A stretch of 64,000 nt of DNA from Deltaproteobacteria bacterium GWA2_38_16. Its GTDB lineage: Bacteria; Bdellovibrionota; JACOXK01; 2-02-FULL-40-11. The stretch is taken from positions 4,090 through 68,089 of the forward strand of contig MGPE01000009.1 of the NCBI GenBank assembly GCA_001797335.1. Reading direction: 5' to 3'. Numbering within the stretch: position 1 is the stretch's first letter; each line of letters starts with the position of its first letter. This document shows, piece by piece, positions 10,394 through 19,351 of this stretch. The notes beneath the pieces were generated by a model. The model did no database searches, was not told where the DNA came from, and worked only from the letters and a program-made list of their open reading frames with translations. The translations under genes and the position numbers were made by a program.

Positions 10394-11847
10394 ATGGCCT
10401 CATGTGCAACTTCTCGATCATCAAAATGAATTTTTGTTTTTCCTAAAATTTGGTAATCCTCATGCCCTTTTCCAGCGATTAAAATAATATCTTTGGGTTT
10501 AGCTAGGGCAATGGCTTTTTGAATGGCACGCTTTCGATCTATTTCCACACTATAATTTTTTTGAGTAAATCCTCCTAAAATTTCTTCAATAATTTTTTGT
10601 GGCTCTTCAGTTCTAGGATTATCAGAGGTTACAATTACCTGATTGCTAAAATTTTCGGCGGCTTTAGCCATCAGTGGCCGTTTTTTTCGATCGCGATCTC
10701 CTCCGCATCCAAAAACCGTAATAATTCTATTTTTCTTTAACTTTTGAAGGGCTTGGCCTACGTTTTTTAGCGCATCATCGGTATGTGCATAATCGACCAG
10801 CACCAAATAGGGTTGGCCAGCATCTACCCGCTCAAGCCTTCCTGGAACCCTTTTTAAATTCCACACCCCTTGCTCAATAATTTTTTGAGAAATACCTAAA
10901 GCGCTGGCTACTCCTATAACTCCTATAATATTGGATAAATTATGTTCTCCTAAAAGCTGAGAACGAATAGAAAATATTTTTTCTCCTACCTTTATTTCCG
11001 CTTTTAACCCTTCCAAATTAAATTCAAAACTTTTTACAACGATATCAGCCCCCGTAGAATGAGTGGTAAAGCACTGGGCTACTTGTTTATTTTTTTTAAG
11101 TTCTTCATATAATTTTACTCCGTAAGGATCATCGATATTAATAATGGAAGTAGGCATTTTTTTTTGACTGTGTTTTAAAAGATCTAAAAATAATCTTTTT
11201 TTCGACGAAAAATAATCATTAAAATCCTTATGAAAATCTAAATGATCTTGGGTTAAATTGGTAAAAAGCCCCACATTAAAGTGGCTTCCATCCACCCGTT
11301 TTAATTTTAAGGCATGAGACGATACTTCCATAACCACGTGCCCTACTCCTTCTTTTTTCATGTCATAGAGCATTTTTTGAAAATCTAAGGATTCAGGTGT
11401 GGTATTAGGAGCAGGGATTTCTTTTCCCCCATATCGGTAATTAACAGTCCCAATGACGCCCGGATTAAATCCAGCTTCTTTAAAGATAGATTCTAAAATA
11501 TAGGTAGAAGTTGTCTTTCCATTCGTCCCCGTCACGCCTACTAACACTAAATTTTTTGTGGGATGGCCAAAAAATTCACACGATAACAGGGCCAAGGCTT
11601 CCCGGGTATCTGGGACAATAATTTGAATAATGCCTGGAGAGATATCTTGTTTTTTTTGAACCACAACAGCTTTAATACCCTTTTTAACAACATCATTGAT
11701 ATACTGGTGTCCATCGCAAACAAATCCTGGAACAGCCACGTATAAAGAAGAGGGAGTTACGGTTCTTGAATCTGCCGTTAAATGTTGAATTTCGATATCT
11801 TTATTTATTTTAACTTTTAAACTTCGAATAAGTGTAGAAAGTTTCAT
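10369..11847 (-). CDS. murE: UDP-MurNAc-dipeptide--meso-DAP ligase MurE
   Basis: Adds the third amino acid of the stem peptide. P-loop GTNGKTTST at residues 107-115, with TTPESLDFQKML in the substrate region. DNPR at 409-412 is the motif known to select meso-diaminopimelate over lysine, so the wall is inferred to be DAP-type as in Gram-negatives. 492 residues; shares one base with the ftsI stop. Confidence 0.96.
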   Translation of the reverse strand: MKLSTLIRSLKVKINKDIEIQHLTADSRTVTPSSLYVAVPGFVCDGHQYINDVVKKGIKAVVVQKKQDISPGIIQIIVPDTREALALLSCEFFGHPTKNLVLVGVTGTNGKTTSTYILESIFKEAGFNPGVIGTVNYRYGGKEIPAPNTTPESLDFQKMLYDMKKEGVGHVVMEVSSHALKLKRVDGSHFNVGLFTNLTQDHLDFHKDFNDYFSSKKRLFLDLLKHSQKKMPTSIINIDDPYGVKLYEELKKNKQVAQCFTTHSTGADIVVKSFEFNLEGLKAEIKVGEKIFSIRSQLLGEHNLSNIIGVIGVASALGISQKIIEQGVWNLKRVPGRLERVDAGQPYLVLVDYAHTDDALKNVGQALQKLKKNRIITVFGCGGDRDRKKRPLMAKAAENFSNQVIVTSDNPRTEEPQKIIEEILGGFTQKNYSVEIDRKRAIQKAIALAKPKDIILIAGKGHEDYQILGKTKIHFDDREVAHEAICLQLKKS

Positions 11848-13907
11848 TATGGAGAATGTGTTTTAAATGTCACACTACATTTTTGTCCTGCTTGTAAAGC
11901 ACTTCCTACTTTTAAAGACTGTTCTACGGCTACCCCACTGCCTTTAACAGTTAAAATAAGCCCTGCTTGGCGTGCAAACTCTAGTACTTCTCGCATGGAT
12001 TTACCGCGAAGATCTGGCATCTGAGAAGGGTTCTGGTCTACTCTTCGAGACACGCTATCAAATTTCCCTGCGAGAAATTTGCGCTCCCTCTCGGACTCGC
12101 TCCCCTCAGGGACAAGTCCCTTCGGGACCATGCCCGCTCGTCCTGCGAGAGGGTCTCTTAGAATAGACCAGAACCCTTCTCTTGTAACAGTATCTTCTTC
12201 GGTGCCACCCACCCACCTGCTTGGAAAAAGTCGTAACGTATGCAACGCCACGGATTTAAATAAGGGCGCAGCCACTTGGCTTGCATAATAATATTTTTTA
12301 GGTTCATCGATTAAGACTAAAATCGTAAATTTTTCCCCTTTATGATCAGCCGGGGTAAATCCCAAAAAAGAAGCTAAAAATTTATTCGGATAATAGCCCC
12401 CCCGTTCTAAGTTTGGTTTTTGGGCGGTCCCTGTTTTCCCAGCCACCGCATATTCATCTAAAGCGGCCAAATATCCCGTCCCATCTTCTTCTATCACCCT
12501 CATAAGTATTGCGGTTAGCTTTTGAGATACCTCCTGGGTAATCACTTGTCTTAAAATTTGTGGCTCTGTCTCTTTTATTTCTCCTGTTTCACTTTCAATA
12601 ATCTTTTTTACCACAAATGGCCGCATGAGTTTTCCACCATTGGCAATAGCCGACATAGCAGAAATAAGTTGAATGGGCGTTACAGAAATTCCTTGTCCAA
12701 AAGCTATATTGCTTACATCAATTTTTTCCCATGTTTTAAAAGGCCGAATAATGCCAGATGCCTCACCAGGCACATCAATACCCGTTTTATTTCCAAATCC
12801 AAACTCTAATATTTTTCGATGGAATGGAATTTTCCCTAATTGAAGCGCTACTTTTGCAGCCCCAATGTTACTTGAATATTTAAGAACATCCGCTAAGGTT
12901 AGCCATCCATATTTGTGTTTTTGTGCTTCTCGAATAGAATCTTTGCTATTCACCTGAAAGTGTCCATTTTCACAAAAAAATTGTTCTGAGGGCAAAATTC
13001 CTTCTTCTAGAGCTAGCGCTGTTAAAAAAACTTTAAAAGTAGATCCAGGTTCCACACTTTCTGTCACCGCTTGATTTTTCCATACAGATTCAGGATATTT
13101 TTTAAACTCATTGGGATTAAAATAGGGATACTGGGCTAAAGATAAAATTTCTCCCGTTATGCTATTTTGAACAATAGCTAATCCCCGACGTGCTTGAAAC
13201 TTATGAACCTGATTTTCCAGTTCTCTTTCAATAAAAAACTGTAAAGATTTATCTAAAGATAAAATAAGAGAATTCCCCTCTTGTGCTTCTAAAAACTGAG
13301 TTTCATCCACAGAGATGGTTCTTCCCCGGGCATCTCTCATTAAGGCTAAAGATTTTTTTTGCCCCTGAAGAATAGCATCGTACCCATATTCCAAGCCTTC
13401 GATTCCTTGCGAATCAATCCCTGTCATTCCTAAAAGTTGTCCCGCCAATTCTTGATTATTATAAAATCGCTGATACTCATAAATAATGCCCACGCCTTCC
13501 AAAGGGTGTTGAGTCAGTTTCGCCGTCACAGAATCATTCACTAACCGATCAATCCACACAAAAGATTTTTTAGATTTTAACTTTGAATAGATTTTAGAAT
13601 AAGAAATCCCCGTAAGATGACTTAATTTTTGAGCCATCTGTTTAGAATTTCGAATCGTTTTAGGATTAGCAAAAATGGAGCCCACCTTGCGACTCATGGC
13701 CAACTCATTCATATTCCGATCGTAAATAACCCCTCTTTTAGGAAAAAGGGTAATGGCAGCGCGATATTGACGTGAGGCTAATTCCAAAAGCCTTTGATTG
13801 GGAACCATTTGAAGTTGCAGAGCTCGTCCAACGATAAAAAGAAAGAAAAAGATCCCAATAAAAAAAATAATGAGTACTCGAAATCGTAAAAATCCCAAAT
13901 GAATCAT
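11847..13907 (-). CDS. ftsI: Septal penicillin-binding protein FtsI (PBP3) with one PASTA domain
   Basis: Class B transpeptidase that crosslinks septal peptidoglycan. Order: cytoplasmic stub, membrane anchor at about residues 10-30, pedestal domain, transpeptidase with active-site STFK at 289-292, SSN at 345-347 and KTG at 491-493, then a C-terminal PASTA domain at about 628-682. Residues about 576-629, between the two domains, are encoded by a 159-bp palindromic element and have an Arg/Gly/Ser-rich composition unlike the rest. At 686 residues the protein is longer than usual for this reason. A PASTA domain on a Gram-negative FtsI is less common and resembles Spo VD-type PBPs. Confidence 0.95.
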   Translation of the reverse strand: MIHLGFLRFRVLIIFFIGIFFFLFIVGRALQLQMVPNQRLLELASRQYRAAITLFPKRGVIYDRNMNELAMSRKVGSIFANPKTIRNSKQMAQKLSHLTGISYSKIYSKLKSKKSFVWIDRLVNDSVTAKLTQHPLEGVGIIYEYQRFYNNQELAGQLLGMTGIDSQGIEGLEYGYDAILQGQKKSLALMRDARGRTISVDETQFLEAQEGNSLILSLDKSLQFFIERELENQVHKFQARRGLAIVQNSITGEILSLAQYPYFNPNEFKKYPESVWKNQAVTESVEPGSTFKVFLTALALEEGILPSEQFFCENGHFQVNSKDSIREAQKHKYGWLTLADVLKYSSNIGAAKVALQLGKIPFHRKILEFGFGNKTGIDVPGEASGIIRPFKTWEKIDVSNIAFGQGISVTPIQLISAMSAIANGGKLMRPFVVKKIIESETGEIKETEPQILRQVITQEVSQKLTAILMRVIEEDGTGYLAALDEYAVAGKTGTAQKPNLERGGYYPNKFLASFLGFTPADHKGEKFTILVLIDEPKKYYYASQVAAPLFKSVALHTLRLFPSRWVGGTEEDTVTREGFWSILRDPLAGRAGMVPKGLVPEGSESERERKFLAGKFDSVSRRVDQNPSQMPDLRGKSMREVLEFARQAGLILTVKGSGVAVEQSLKVGSALQAGQKCSVTFKTHSP
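12023..12181. repeat. 159-bp palindromic element inserted in frame in ftsI
   Basis: A perfect 18-bp inverted repeat, GAGAAGGGTTCTGGTCTA at 12023-12040 and its complement at 12164-12181, bounds a richly structured interior. Inner hairpins include CAAATTT/AAATTTG (12059-12065, 12075-12081) and AGGGAC/GTCCCT (12108-12113, 12116-12121). The interior is clearly more GC-rich than ftsI. The length is a multiple of three and there is no stop in the ftsI frame. Its edge shares the string TCTTAGAA, after AGGG(A)TC, with the element in mfd at 45057-45090. Confidence 0.85.
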
Positions 13908-13917
13908 AGATGAAAAA

Positions 13918-14274
13918 TCATTTCATATAAATGACTTGATGTTGTGATGGATCTTTTAATTTTAACTGATTTTTTGCCAAATAAGAAAGCCTGGAAGGAG
14001 ACATTAGAGTCGCCAGTTCCACTTTAAACCGTTCATTTTTTAAATAGAGCCTTTTTTCTTCTTTAGAAGCTTCTAAAATAGCGTAATTTAATCTCACCAC
14101 TTCAAGTCTACTCCATACATAAAATAATACTGTTCCAGTTAAAAGAATCCCCAGCATCATCAGCGTTCCTAGCCCTCGCAATAAAGCTTTTTTATCAGTA
14201 ATCACCGGACGTTTTTGAGAAAGTAAAAAATGTTGCTGCTGATTTCGCCTTTTTATTTTTTGTGGTCTCATCAC
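13918..14274 (-). CDS. ftsL: Cell division protein FtsL
   Basis: Small bitopic divisome protein that forms a coiled coil with FtsB and binds FtsQ. The 118-residue product has a basic cytoplasmic tail (residues 1-35), one membrane helix at about 36-55 and a periplasmic coiled-coil stretch, VVRLNYAILEASKEEKRLYL, ending in LKDPSQHQVIYMK. Sequence conservation in FtsL is low, so the call rests on topology and position between rsmH and ftsI. It overlaps rsmH by 4 bp. Confidence 0.85.
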   Translation of the reverse strand: MMRPQKIKRRNQQQHFLLSQKRPVITDKKALLRGLGTLMMLGILLTGTVLFYVWSRLEVVRLNYAILEASKEEKRLYLKNERFKVELATLMSPSRLSYLAKNQLKLKDPSQHQVIYMK

Positions 14275-15194
14275 TTAACTCTTTCAATCACTCTTAATTT
14301 TGCACTCCGAGATCTTGGATTTTTCCTAATTTCTTCATCAGATGGTACAGCTGGTTTTTGAGTGATGCGTTTTCCAACAGGCTTTTTTCCACACACACAC
14401 TTTGGAAAATCCGAAGGACAAGTACACGGATTTTCAAAACTATAAAAGGTTTGTTTTACAATTCTATCTTCCAAAGAATGAAAACTAATAACACCTAGCC
14501 TTCCTCCCTCTTTCAAACACTGAAAAATATCTTTTAAGGCTTGATCCAATCCCTCTAATTCTTCATTGACAGCGATTCGAAGCGCTTGAAAGACACGGGT
14601 TGCCGGGTGGATCGATTGCCCCCATCGAGGGGAAATTTCACAAATCAAATTTGAAAGCTGAAGGGTTGTTTGAATAGGGTCCTTTTTTCGTCTTTGACAA
14701 ATGGCTTTTGCAATTTGACGACTTAATCTTTCTTCTCCAAATTGAAAAAAAATATCTGCTAATTTTTCTTCTGAAAGTGTATTTACAATATCAAAAGCTT
14801 TTTCTTTTTGGGAGCTATCCATCCTCATATCCAAAGGGCCTTCTTGCTGAAAACTAAATCCTCTCTCACTATCCGCCAATTGAAAAGAAGAAAAACCTAA
14901 ATCCAGTAAAGCTCCCTGAAATTTTTGTACTGGAAATTTTTTCTTCATCGTCATAATATCTTTAAAATTTCCTTTATAGAGATACAGTCTCTTATTAAGT
15001 TCTTCTTTAAATTTTTTTTTTACTTCTTCTAATGCTTTTTTATCCCGATCAATGCCAATCACTCTAATAGAAGGGGCTATTTTTAAAATTGCTTTTGTAT
15101 GTCCCCCCAGCCCTACCGTTCCATCCAAATAAATACCTTTTTCTTTAACTCCCAATAATTGAATCACTTCATTCACTAAGACTGGCTCATGCAT
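14271..15194 (-). CDS. rsmH: 16S rRNA (cytosine1402-N4)-methyltransferase RsmH
   Basis: SAM-dependent enzyme that N4-methylates C1402 of 16S rRNA. The N-terminus HEPVLVNEVI and the SAM loop DGTVGLGGH at residues 24-32 are family hallmarks, as are GALLDLGFSSFQL and GVISFHSLEDRIVKQ. 307 residues. It is the first gene of the dcw operon here; the usual upstream mraZ is missing and an opposite-strand polysaccharide gene takes its place. Confidence 0.97.
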   Translation of the reverse strand: MHEPVLVNEVIQLLGVKEKGIYLDGTVGLGGHTKAILKIAPSIRVIGIDRDKKALEEVKKKFKEELNKRLYLYKGNFKDIMTMKKKFPVQKFQGALLDLGFSSFQLADSERGFSFQQEGPLDMRMDSSQKEKAFDIVNTLSEEKLADIFFQFGEERLSRQIAKAICQRRKKDPIQTTLQLSNLICEISPRWGQSIHPATRVFQALRIAVNEELEGLDQALKDIFQCLKEGGRLGVISFHSLEDRIVKQTFYSFENPCTCPSDFPKCVCGKKPVGKRITQKPAVPSDEEIRKNPRSRSAKLRVIERVK

Positions 15195-15203
15195 TTCATT
15201 GAA

Positions 15204-15232
15204 ATCATATCACTTTTCGGCATATTCTCCAA
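15204..15232 (-). promoter_or_regulatory. Candidate dcw operon promoter
   Basis: On the minus strand, TTGGAG (15232-15227), a 17-bp spacer and TATGAT (15209-15204) precede rsmH. The -10 box ends 9 nt before the ATG, so the transcript would have a leader of only a few nucleotides. The -35 match is weak (3 of 6). Confidence 0.4.
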
Positions 15233-15244
15233 AATTCTTTAACG

Positions 15245-15273
15245 TGTCATCCCCACGAAAGCGAGGATCTCTC
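15245..15273. repeat. REP-like degenerate palindrome
   Basis: GTCATCCCCACGAAAGCGAG followed by GATCTCTC is an imperfect palindrome of the ATCCC/GGGAT class found repeatedly in this window. It lies between the divergent rsmH and DUF6311 genes. Confidence 0.6.
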
Positions 15274-15329
15274 ACTAGAATCTATATATAGTGTATATTA
15301 AATTTTATAACGCAAGATATAGCACTTGA

Positions 15330-15360
15330 TTGCAACTTTTCTTCACGATACAGCTATGAT
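15330..15360 (+). promoter_or_regulatory. Candidate promoter of the DUF6311 gene
   Basis: TATGAT at 15355-15360 (5 of 6 to consensus) ends 7 nt before the ATG at 15368, with TTGCAA at 15330-15335 a rather long 19 nt upstream. The predicted transcript would be leaderless. Confidence 0.35.
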
Positions 15361-15367
15361 TACATCT

Positions 15368-17029
15368 ATGAAAATCGCGTATATCTATGATGCTATTTAC
15401 CCTTATATAAAAATTCTTCCTTGCCTAAAAAAAGATATTTCTCCTTTTCTCTCAGGCTTATTTGGAGCTATCTTAGGAGGTTCATTTTTTCTATTACTAT
15501 TTGATTTTTCTTTATTAAATCCCTTGAATATCGAGTGGCTGATGGGCGATCAAGGAGACATAACACAATCTTTTCTGGGGTGGCATTTCTTTAGAAATAG
15601 TGAATGGACATTTCCACTAGGCAAGATTTTGCAATACAATTTTCCGCAAGGTACTTCAATTGGTTTCACTGATTCAATACCTTTTTTAGCTTTATTATTT
15701 AAGACTATGAATCCACTCCTTTCAGATTCGTTTCAATATCTAGGTCCTTGGTTGTTCTTTTGTTATATTTTACAAGGCTTCACATCTGCTTTGCTCATTA
15801 GGGCTCATTGTAAAAATGTCGTGCTCATAATTCTGGGAACTCTTTTTTTTGTTATAAATCCAGTACTCCTTAATAGAATAGGTCATGTAGCGCTAGTTGG
15901 ACATTGGATTTTATTAGCGGCTTTATGGTTTTATTCATCTTTAAAAACCTTCCAAACAAAAAAATATTTTTCTTTTTGGTTGATTCTCTTCTTCTTTAGC
16001 TGTGGAACACACCCCTATTTAACTATTATGGTATTTTGCTTATTCTTAGCCCATAATTTTCATCTTAAAATCATTGATAAAAATTATTTAATAAAACAAC
16101 TACTTTTGAATCATGTTTTTTTTATTTTCATAATTTTGATTCTATGGTGGAATTTTGGCTATTTCTCTCGAGGATATGGCGTTTCAAATTATACAGCTGA
16201 AGGTTATGGCTATTTTTCACTAAATCTAAATGCATTGTTTAATTTTCATTCTTCATCTCTCTTTAAGGGATTACCTTACGCAACAAAAGGTCAGTACGAG
16301 GGCTTCAGTTACTTAGGTCTGGGCGGCATTATTTTATGCATATTATCTTTTCTAGCTCTCATTTCAAAACCAGGGCTAAAACAATATCTAAAGAAACATT
16401 CTCCTTTAATTGCAGTTTGTATCATTCTAACCTTATATGCCCTAAGTCACAAAATCACATTTGGAGATAAAGTCTTAATAAACATCCCCTTACCCTCTTT
16501 TCTAGGTGATTTTTTTTCGATATTTAGAAGCAGCGGCCGTTTTTTTTGGGTTCCTTATTATATACTTCTTACAATACCTTTTTTTATTTTAGCGGAAAGA
16601 CTTAAATTGAGCTTTATGATTTTAATTCTAATTTTTACACTATGTCTGCAAGTTCTAGACTTGAAACAACTCTATCAGCAAAAAACATTTACTAAAAGAT
16701 GGAGCTACACATTAGTGTCCCATGAATGGGAAACATTGGCTAAACAATATGAACATATTGTGCTCTTGCCCCCGAGAAAATGTGCTCATCCACCACAAAT
16801 TCCAATACATGATCTTATTTTTTTTTCTGCCAAAAATCGTTTTTCACTTAATACAGGTCTTTATGCCCACCCATATATTGATTCTGAATATTGTAATTCA
16901 CTGGTTCAATTAATTACAAATCACACTTTTGATTCAAAGACTCTTTATATTCCTGTTCCGAGATTATTAAGATTTCTTGACTTAAATTGTACAAAAATAG
17001 ATGCCATATTAGTATGTAGAAAAATTTGA
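15368..17029 (+). CDS. DUF6311-like polytopic membrane protein with a GT4-derived N-terminus
   Basis: A 553-residue protein with about ten membrane helices, probably GT-C-like and acting in surface glycan or lipid glycosylation. The loop MGDQGDITQSFLGWHFFRNS, then WTFPLGKI, is typical of DUF6311, and a later RSSGRFFWVPYY matches that family. The first 15 residues, MKIAYIYDAIYPYIK, are identical to the start of the GT4 protein at 17089, after which the sequences are unrelated, so the 5' end looks like a fusion. An upstream in-frame TTG at 15326 is possible, but the ATG at 15368 matches the GT4 start and the -10 box. The exact substrate is unknown. Confidence 0.7.
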   Translation: MKIAYIYDAIYPYIKILPCLKKDISPFLSGLFGAILGGSFFLLLFDFSLLNPLNIEWLMGDQGDITQSFLGWHFFRNSEWTFPLGKILQYNFPQGTSIGFTDSIPFLALLFKTMNPLLSDSFQYLGPWLFFCYILQGFTSALLIRAHCKNVVLIILGTLFFVINPVLLNRIGHVALVGHWILLAALWFYSSLKTFQTKKYFSFWLILFFFSCGTHPYLTIMVFCLFLAHNFHLKIIDKNYLIKQLLLNHVFFIFIILILWWNFGYFSRGYGVSNYTAEGYGYFSLNLNALFNFHSSSLFKGLPYATKGQYEGFSYLGLGGIILCILSFLALISKPGLKQYLKKHSPLIAVCIILTLYALSHKITFGDKVLINIPLPSFLGDFFSIFRSSGRFFWVPYYILLTIPFFILAERLKLSFMILILIFTLCLQVLDLKQLYQQKTFTKRWSYTLVSHEWETLAKQYEHIVLLPPRKCAHPPQIPIHDLIFFSAKNRFSLNTGLYAHPYIDSEYCNSLVQLITNHTFDSKTLYIPVPRLLRFLDLNCTKIDAILVCRKI

Positions 17030-17053
17030 TATTTCTTTAGACAATAAATTGCA

Positions 17054-17082
17054 TTGATGAATCATCATGCCATTATTATAGT
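17054..17082 (+). promoter_or_regulatory. Promoter of GT4/SGNH pair
   Basis: TTGATG (17054-17059), 17-bp spacer, TATAGT (17077-17082). The -10 box ends 6 nt before the ATG at 17089, so transcription would begin at or next to the start codon. No ribosome binding site is visible. Confidence 0.55.
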
Positions 17083-17088
17083 TAGCCC

Positions 17089-18075
17089 ATGAAAATAGCA
17101 TATATCTATGATGCCATTTATCCCTATATTAAAGGGGGAGTTGAAAAAAGAATTTATGGTGAAGCACAAAAACAAGCAGGGCTTGGAAATGAAGTTCATA
17201 TCTATGGCTACCAATATTGGGAAAGCCCCTCTGTAAAAAAAGAAAATAATATTACTTATCATGGCTTAATTAAAGCACCTCCCTTGGCCACAAAAACAGG
17301 AAAAAGAAGCTTAAAAGGATTATTTTCTTACAATTATTTTTTGGTCTACTCTCTTTTAAAAAATAACTACGATACAATTGAATGCCAAAACATTCCCTAT
17401 CTTCCCATTTTTATTTGCTTCTTCATTAGTTTTATTAAAAAAACAAGAATCCAGGTTGTTTGGCATGAAATTTTGGGACATCATTGGTTTTCTTTTTATC
17501 CCATACTTGGATTTTTGGGGTTTTTAATAGAAAAAATGGCTTTAACTTTACCTTTAGAACACATCGCCATTTCAAACTTTATATTCCAAAAAATTCCCTC
17601 AAAAAATAAAAAATTAATCTCTTTTTACCCAAATCAAGATGAAATTTTTCATGCCCCTACTCTAAATGACCATTTTGATATCATCTTTGCTGGACGATTT
17701 GTTCGCCACAAACAACCAGAACTTCTGATTCAAACCCTGGACATGTTAGCTCAGAAAAATTTTTATCCTAAAACACTTTTTATTGGCGAAGGTCCTTTAA
17801 AGTCTCAGGTTCAAGCTGTAGCTCAAGAAAAGAAATTAAAAAATGTTCAATTTATTAATTTTGTGCCTAATATTTATTCTTATCTTAAATCCACAAAGCT
17901 TCTGGTTCTACCTTCTTTAAGAGAAGGATGTAGCTTTTTAACACTGGAAAGCCAAGCCTGTAATGCAAAAGTTATTACCATCGATGCACCCCTTAACGCT
18001 GCCAAAACACTCACCCCCTATGTGTGTAAAAATAGCCCTCAAGATCTCGCTACAAAAATTATGGAAAATTATTAA
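17089..18075 (+). CDS. Glycosyltransferase family 4
   Basis: Retaining GT-B glycosyltransferase, cytoplasmic, presumably acting in surface polysaccharide assembly. The N-terminal acceptor domain begins MKIAYIYDAIYPYIKGGVEK with the glycine-rich GGVEKR loop. The C-terminal Rossmann domain has DIIFAGRFVRHKQPELLIQ and, near the end, LREGCSFLTLESQACNAKV, matching the EX7E donor-binding motif of GT4. 328 residues, slightly short. The stop shares a base with the next start (TAATG), so the two genes are coupled. Donor sugar cannot be deduced. Confidence 0.85.
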   Translation: MKIAYIYDAIYPYIKGGVEKRIYGEAQKQAGLGNEVHIYGYQYWESPSVKKENNITYHGLIKAPPLATKTGKRSLKGLFSYNYFLVYSLLKNNYDTIECQNIPYLPIFICFFISFIKKTRIQVVWHEILGHHWFSFYPILGFLGFLIEKMALTLPLEHIAISNFIFQKIPSKNKKLISFYPNQDEIFHAPTLNDHFDIIFAGRFVRHKQPELLIQTLDMLAQKNFYPKTLFIGEGPLKSQVQAVAQEKKLKNVQFINFVPNIYSYLKSTKLLVLPSLREGCSFLTLESQACNAKVITIDAPLNAAKTLTPYVCKNSPQDLATKIMENY

Positions 18076-19340
18076 TGTTCACACTATTTTCCATAAAAAA
18101 ACTAATAATAAACATTGTGCTATGCTCGACCACTTTCTTATTTATTTTTTGCTTAATTGAAACGACACTACATATATTTAAATATCCAAAATATGCTTAT
18201 GAAAACGTTCAACAAGAAAGAGTCAAGCTTATTCAAACAATACTCAACTTAAAAAAGAATGGACTTAAAGCCTATCCTCGCTTATCCCCAGAGTTTATTC
18301 GATCACAATCTCAAAAAGAAGATGAACTATTTTTATCTAATATCGGAAATGTTTTTATTATTGGTAATGAAGAAGATGATGGTCGACTTATCACTAAAAC
18401 AGATAAATATGGTTTTAGAAATCCAGTAGATATATATGATAAGCACTCAAATTTTGATATTTTCTTATTAGGAGAATCCCATACAGCTGGAGATGAGGTT
18501 CCAGATGGATACACACCATCAGATCTGCTTCGTAAAAAAATAAATTACTTAGTTTATAATGCAGGCATGGGTGGATCTGGCCTATTACATCAAATGGCCA
18601 TTTTTTTAAAATATGGTTTACCTAAAAAACCAAAAAATGTTGTCCTTACCATCGTAGAAGGACTAACATTAAATAGAGGTTACAAAGAACTATCTGATAA
18701 TCATCTCGTTCATTGGATCAATAACTTTAAACCGGATTATAGCAATATAGATCTATCTATAGATTCAAATAAAAAAGATCACCTCTTGAAAGATGCAACC
18801 TTGGAATTATCTTCAAACTACGAATTATCTTTATTAACTCACACTAACAATGATCCCCCTCATTTAAGATTACCCTCACATTGGCCTTATTTGCACAATT
18901 CATTTAGAATATTTAGATTTCTAAATTTATATTTTGCTAAGTCTAGTGAATTTGAAGGATATCCGGCATGCCTCAAAATACAAGAGGGGAAAAAATTAAT
19001 TTCAGGCATATTTCATAATATAAAAACAATGGTTTCTACTTATGACGGCCATTTTACAGTTGTATATCTCCCCAGTTCAAGATGGTTATATCCAAAAAAC
19101 CAATGGCCAGAATGTGAGAGAGAAATGATTTCTTCCACATCTAAAGAAATGGATATTATGTATTTGGATCTTGTGGAAAAATTTTCCAATCTAAATAATC
19201 CAAAAGATCTCTATGCCCACGTACATTTTTTTATACATCTCAATAATAGCTATGGGCACCTAAATCGTGCTGGTTATGATTTCGCAACAAACCAACTTAT
19301 TTCTTTTTTAAGTTCCAATCCCAATTCAAAAAAACAATAA
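18075..19340 (+). CDS. Membrane-anchored SGNH-hydrolase-like protein
   Basis: 421 residues with one N-terminal membrane helix at about 8-30. The block FLLGESHTAGDEV resembles SGNH block I (nucleophile Ser in GES), NAGMGGSG resembles block II, and the C-terminal GHLNRAGYDFATNQL carries a His in the position of block V. Proteins of this type remove or transfer acyl groups on extracellular glycans. The GT4 coupling supports a polysaccharide acylation or deacylation role, which remains inference. It converges on the ABC exporter with an 11-bp gap. Confidence 0.6.
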   Translation: MFTLFSIKKLIINIVLCSTTFLFIFCLIETTLHIFKYPKYAYENVQQERVKLIQTILNLKKNGLKAYPRLSPEFIRSQSQKEDELFLSNIGNVFIIGNEEDDGRLITKTDKYGFRNPVDIYDKHSNFDIFLLGESHTAGDEVPDGYTPSDLLRKKINYLVYNAGMGGSGLLHQMAIFLKYGLPKKPKNVVLTIVEGLTLNRGYKELSDNHLVHWINNFKPDYSNIDLSIDSNKKDHLLKDATLELSSNYELSLLTHTNNDPPHLRLPSHWPYLHNSFRIFRFLNLYFAKSSEFEGYPACLKIQEGKKLISGIFHNIKTMVSTYDGHFTVVYLPSSRWLYPKNQWPECEREMISSTSKEMDIMYLDLVEKFSNLNNPKDLYAHVHFFIHLNNSYGHLNRAGYDFATNQLISFLSSNPNSKKQ

Positions 19341-19351
19341 CCTATTTTTCA

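Noticed and set aside
11972-12288. Plus-strand open frames across ftsI
   Set aside because: They arise from the palindromic element and antisense of ftsI; no start signals or protein-like composition.
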